DNA of 7,374 bases from Synergistaceae bacterium (GTDB lineage: Bacteria; Synergistota; Synergistia; Synergistales; Thermovirgaceae). Location of the stretch: NCBI GenBank assembly GCA_003446665.1, contig DMCT01000103.1, positions 1 through 7,374 of the forward strand. Direction: 5' to 3'. The notes under the pieces are model-generated. The model ran no database searches. It saw only the letters and a program-made list of their open reading frames with translations, and was not told the DNA's origin. Positions 5,987 through 7,374 of the stretch are shown one piece after another. Position numbers and translations under genes: made by a program. Every line of letters begins with the position of its first letter. Positions within the stretch are counted from its first letter, which is position 1.

Positions 5987-6481
5987 TTAGTTGCCCGATC
6001 TGGTTGCTCCGATTTCGCGAAGCCAAGCTGAAACAAGTGGTTTAGCGGTTTTGGCATTGCTCCCTTTCAACGAAAGTCCTTTTAAGATTGTTGAATTTGG
6101 GCATAACTTTTTAAGGTCGGCAAAACTTGTACTTGCGCCTCCTCCACCATGAGTGCAAAAAGGGATAATGGTTTTCCCGGATAGATCGCAGTCCGATAAA
6201 AATCTTGCGACAGCCATAGGCATAGTCCCCCACCAGATTGGGAAACCGACAAAAATGGTGTCGTAGGAATCTATGTCTTCAGGCTTGATTTCAAGGTCGG
6301 GGCACTTGCCTGAATTCAGTTCCTGTTTCGCTATCTCAACGACGCTGTTGTAGTCTTCGGGATATGGATTTACGGTAATAATTTCGAAGGTTTCACCCCC
6401 GGTGATCTCGTGTATTTGTCTTGCGATTTCATGCGTGTTTCCGGAGTGCGAGAACCAGGTTATGAGAATGTTGTCGAGCAC
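5987..6481 (-). CDS. Flavodoxin (FMN-binding electron carrier)
   Basis: The protein has 164 residues, the size of a short-chain flavodoxin. Visible FMN contacts are the phosphate loop SHSGNT (11-16), the aromatic loop FPIWWGTMP (80-88) and the third loop FCTHGGGG (108-115). It resembles the flavodoxin_4-type proteins often found beside aldo/keto reductases and MerR regulators in anaerobes. It should shuttle one or two electrons in the cytoplasm, most simply to or from the neighbouring iron-sulfur aldo/keto reductase; an NAD(P)H-quinone or nitroreductase-like role cannot be excluded. The start is GTG at 6481, chosen because a G-rich ribosome site (GGGGGGGA, about 6497-6490) lies upstream and the ATG at 6489 is out of frame. 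It is the first gene of the operon, about 30 bases from the MerR-type promoter. Confidence 0.92.
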   Translation of the reverse strand: MLDNILITWFSHSGNTHEIARQIHEITGGETFEIITVNPYPEDYNSVVEIAKQELNSGKCPDLEIKPEDIDSYDTIFVGFPIWWGTMPMAVARFLSDCDLSGKTIIPFCTHGGGGASTSFADLKKLCPNSTILKGLSLKGSNAKTAKPLVSAWLREIGATRSGN

Positions 6482-6511
6482 CTAAACATCCCCCCCGCGA
6501 GGTTTTATTTT

Positions 6512-6542
6512 AGGATAACACTTGGAGTTGACCCAAAGTCAA
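6512..6542 (-). promoter_or_regulatory. MerR-type promoter with 19-bp spacer and central operator, driving the flavodoxin operon
   Basis: On the minus strand TTGACT (6542-6537) is separated by 19 bases from TATCCT (6517-6512). The spacer region holds an 18-bp imperfect inverted repeat, CTTTGGGTCAACTCCAAG (6538-6521), with 5 of 7 matching arm bases. A 19-bp spacer with a dyad between -35 and -10 is the signature of promoters remodelled by MerR activators, and the sequence resembles AdhR/SoxR-type operators. Transcription would start near 6505, about 24 bases before the flavodoxin GTG. The matching regulator is presumably the MerR gene at the 3' end of this operon, or a paralog elsewhere. Confidence 0.75.
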
Positions 6543-6586
6543 GTTGAAAGACCCGCCAGCATATTTTCATGACAGCTTAGTACGAT

Positions 6587-6614
6587 AATGCGAAAATGTT
6601 GGGTAAATCGCATT
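6587..6614. repeat. Short inverted repeat in the divergent intergenic region
   Basis: AATGCG (6587-6592) and CGCATT (6609-6614) are exact reverse complements separated by 16 bases. They lie between the MerR-type promoter of the flavodoxin operon and the divergent ProRS-like gene. They could be an operator for the latter. A TATACT at 6641-6646 might serve as its -10, but no -35 fits, so no promoter is claimed. Confidence 0.3.
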
Positions 6615-6696
6615 TTTCAAAACAGGTGGTTGGGATGTCCTATACTTCAGGAAGTCTTGTTATATCGAAAGATCTATTTGACAGGAGGTTTTAGTG

Positions 6697-7374
6697 ATGA
6701 AGATGTCCAGGCTTTTCGCACCGACGATGAAAGATTCCCCAAAGGGGGTTTTTGACCCGATCCTCAAACGACTTGTACGTGGCGGTTATGTGGCTGCTTT
6801 TGGGCTTCCGGGAAAGCTCTTTTTGTTCCCTCTTGGCATGCGTCTTTGGAACAAGACATCTTGCCGAGTGGAAGAAACGCTTCTTTCGTCCGGGTTTCAG
6901 GCTCTTCGTATCGATGAGATGGAAAGGAATCTCGTCAACCTGGCGTCCGGTTTCGTTAAAAGCTACCGCCACATGCCTTTGCGTTTTTATCAGAAAGACC
7001 GGCACGGTTTTAACATGAGTGGCCTGGAAGAGGATGTAAAATCAGCATCCGGCTCTATTTCCGCCCTTCTTGAAAATTTGCGTTCAGCTCTTTCCACCAG
7101 CGGGAAGGAAGCGCTTTCCGGACAAACTGTTTCCGCCGAAGGTCTGAACAAATTCGTGGCTTTGCCGGCCCAAAGGAGCCTCCCTTGGGCGCATGGTGGA
7201 TACAGGTGTGTTGCCTGTCACTGGTGCGGGGATGAAAACTCGCCCATCCACGGCCCGGTCGATGTTTATAAAGGACTTCCCGGGATCGTTGAGGTTGTCG
7301 ACACACCCGGCGCTGACACCATAGCCGAACTGTGCAGGCAGCTTGGCATCGGGGCCGACAAGACCCTCAAGACA
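6697..7374 (+). CDS. Prolyl-tRNA synthetase-like protein with reduced catalytic core (cut by window end)
   Basis: An open frame of 226 codons runs to the window edge without a stop. AGGAGG (6683-6688) lies eight bases before the ATG at 6697; GTG at 6694 is an in-frame alternative. Residues 1-70 follow bacterial ProRS closely in pattern (MSRLFAPTMKDSP, RLVRGGYVAAFGLPGKLFLF, then PLGMRLWNK). After GFQALRID the protein skips roughly 40 residues present in ProRS. It rejoins at SYRHMPLRFYQK (89-100), which corresponds to the SYKQLPLNFYQ stretch just before motif 2. The following motif 2 arginine region (TKFRDE...PRFG and the REFLMKDAYSF stretch) is absent. Residues 171-177 give CVACHWC, matching the cysteine segment before the inserted domain in some ProRS. 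VEVVDTPGADTIAELCRQLG (about 198-217) then KTLKT matches the start of the YbaK-like editing domain. Probably a non-aminoacylating paralog; the remainder lies outside the window. Confidence 0.75.
   Translation, partial: MKMSRLFAPTMKDSPKGVFDPILKRLVRGGYVAAFGLPGKLFLFPLGMRLWNKTSCRVEETLLSSGFQALRIDEMERNLVNLASGFVKSYRHMPLRFYQKDRHGFNMSGLEEDVKSASGSISALLENLRSALSTSGKEALSGQTVSAEGLNKFVALPAQRSLPWAHGGYRCVACHWCGDENSPIHGPVDVYKGLPGIVEVVDTPGADTIAELCRQLGIGADKTLKT

Noticed and set aside
6691..7306. Minus- and plus-strand open frames of 83-104 codons within the ProRS-like gene
   Set aside because: They are shadows of the open frame that begins at 6697 and carries clear ProRS and YbaK similarity.

Overview
The window (7374 bases) looks like ordinary bacterial chromosome. 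Genes are closely packed on both strands, G+C is moderate by eye, and Shine-Dalgarno sequences are purine-rich. The gene set (an aldo/keto reductase with two iron-sulfur motifs, a stand-alone flavodoxin, a PucR-family regulator, and a bacterial-type ProRS-like protein with an inserted YbaK-like domain) suggests an anaerobe from the Firmicutes (Clostridia) or Synergistota. That placement is an inference and is not proven. I found no tRNA, rRNA, CRISPR array, insertion sequence or phage gene.

Left part (1-2931): the last 45 codons of a gene that is probably a membrane permease (nucleobase type suspected), an intergenic region with a long inverted repeat, and a carbon-nitrogen hydrolase (412-1338, +) with an intact Glu-Lys-Cys triad. 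A PucR-family regulator (1363-2931, -) converges on the hydrolase. Permease, hydrolase and PucR regulator together suggest a nitrogen-scavenging or nucleobase/amide catabolic locus. The regulator's own promoter region carries two tandem 20-bp repeats, each containing TATAAT, followed by a 24-bp near-perfect palindrome where transcription would start. This looks like an autoregulatory operator.

Middle part (3092-4474): two unrecognised genes on the minus strand, separated by 4 bases, preceded by a possible 16-residue leader ORF with three successive Cys codons. The 275 bases upstream hold short palindromes and a weak promoter candidate.

Right-centre part (4475-6542): a minus-strand redox operon in the order promoter - flavodoxin - ferredoxin-type aldo/keto reductase - MerR regulator. 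The promoter has the 19-bp -35/-10 spacer and central inverted repeat typical of MerR-activated promoters. The MerR gene itself has no usable start codon and a frameshift caused by an apparent 5-bp tandem duplication. It is missed by plain ORF finding and looks like a recently broken regulator left behind its intact target promoter.

Right end (6697-7374, +): a divergent gene, cut by the window edge, that resembles bacterial prolyl-tRNA synthetase at its N-terminus and at the entry to the YbaK-like editing domain but lacks the class II catalytic motifs in between. It is the most unusual protein in the window and may be an undescribed ProRS-derived paralog.
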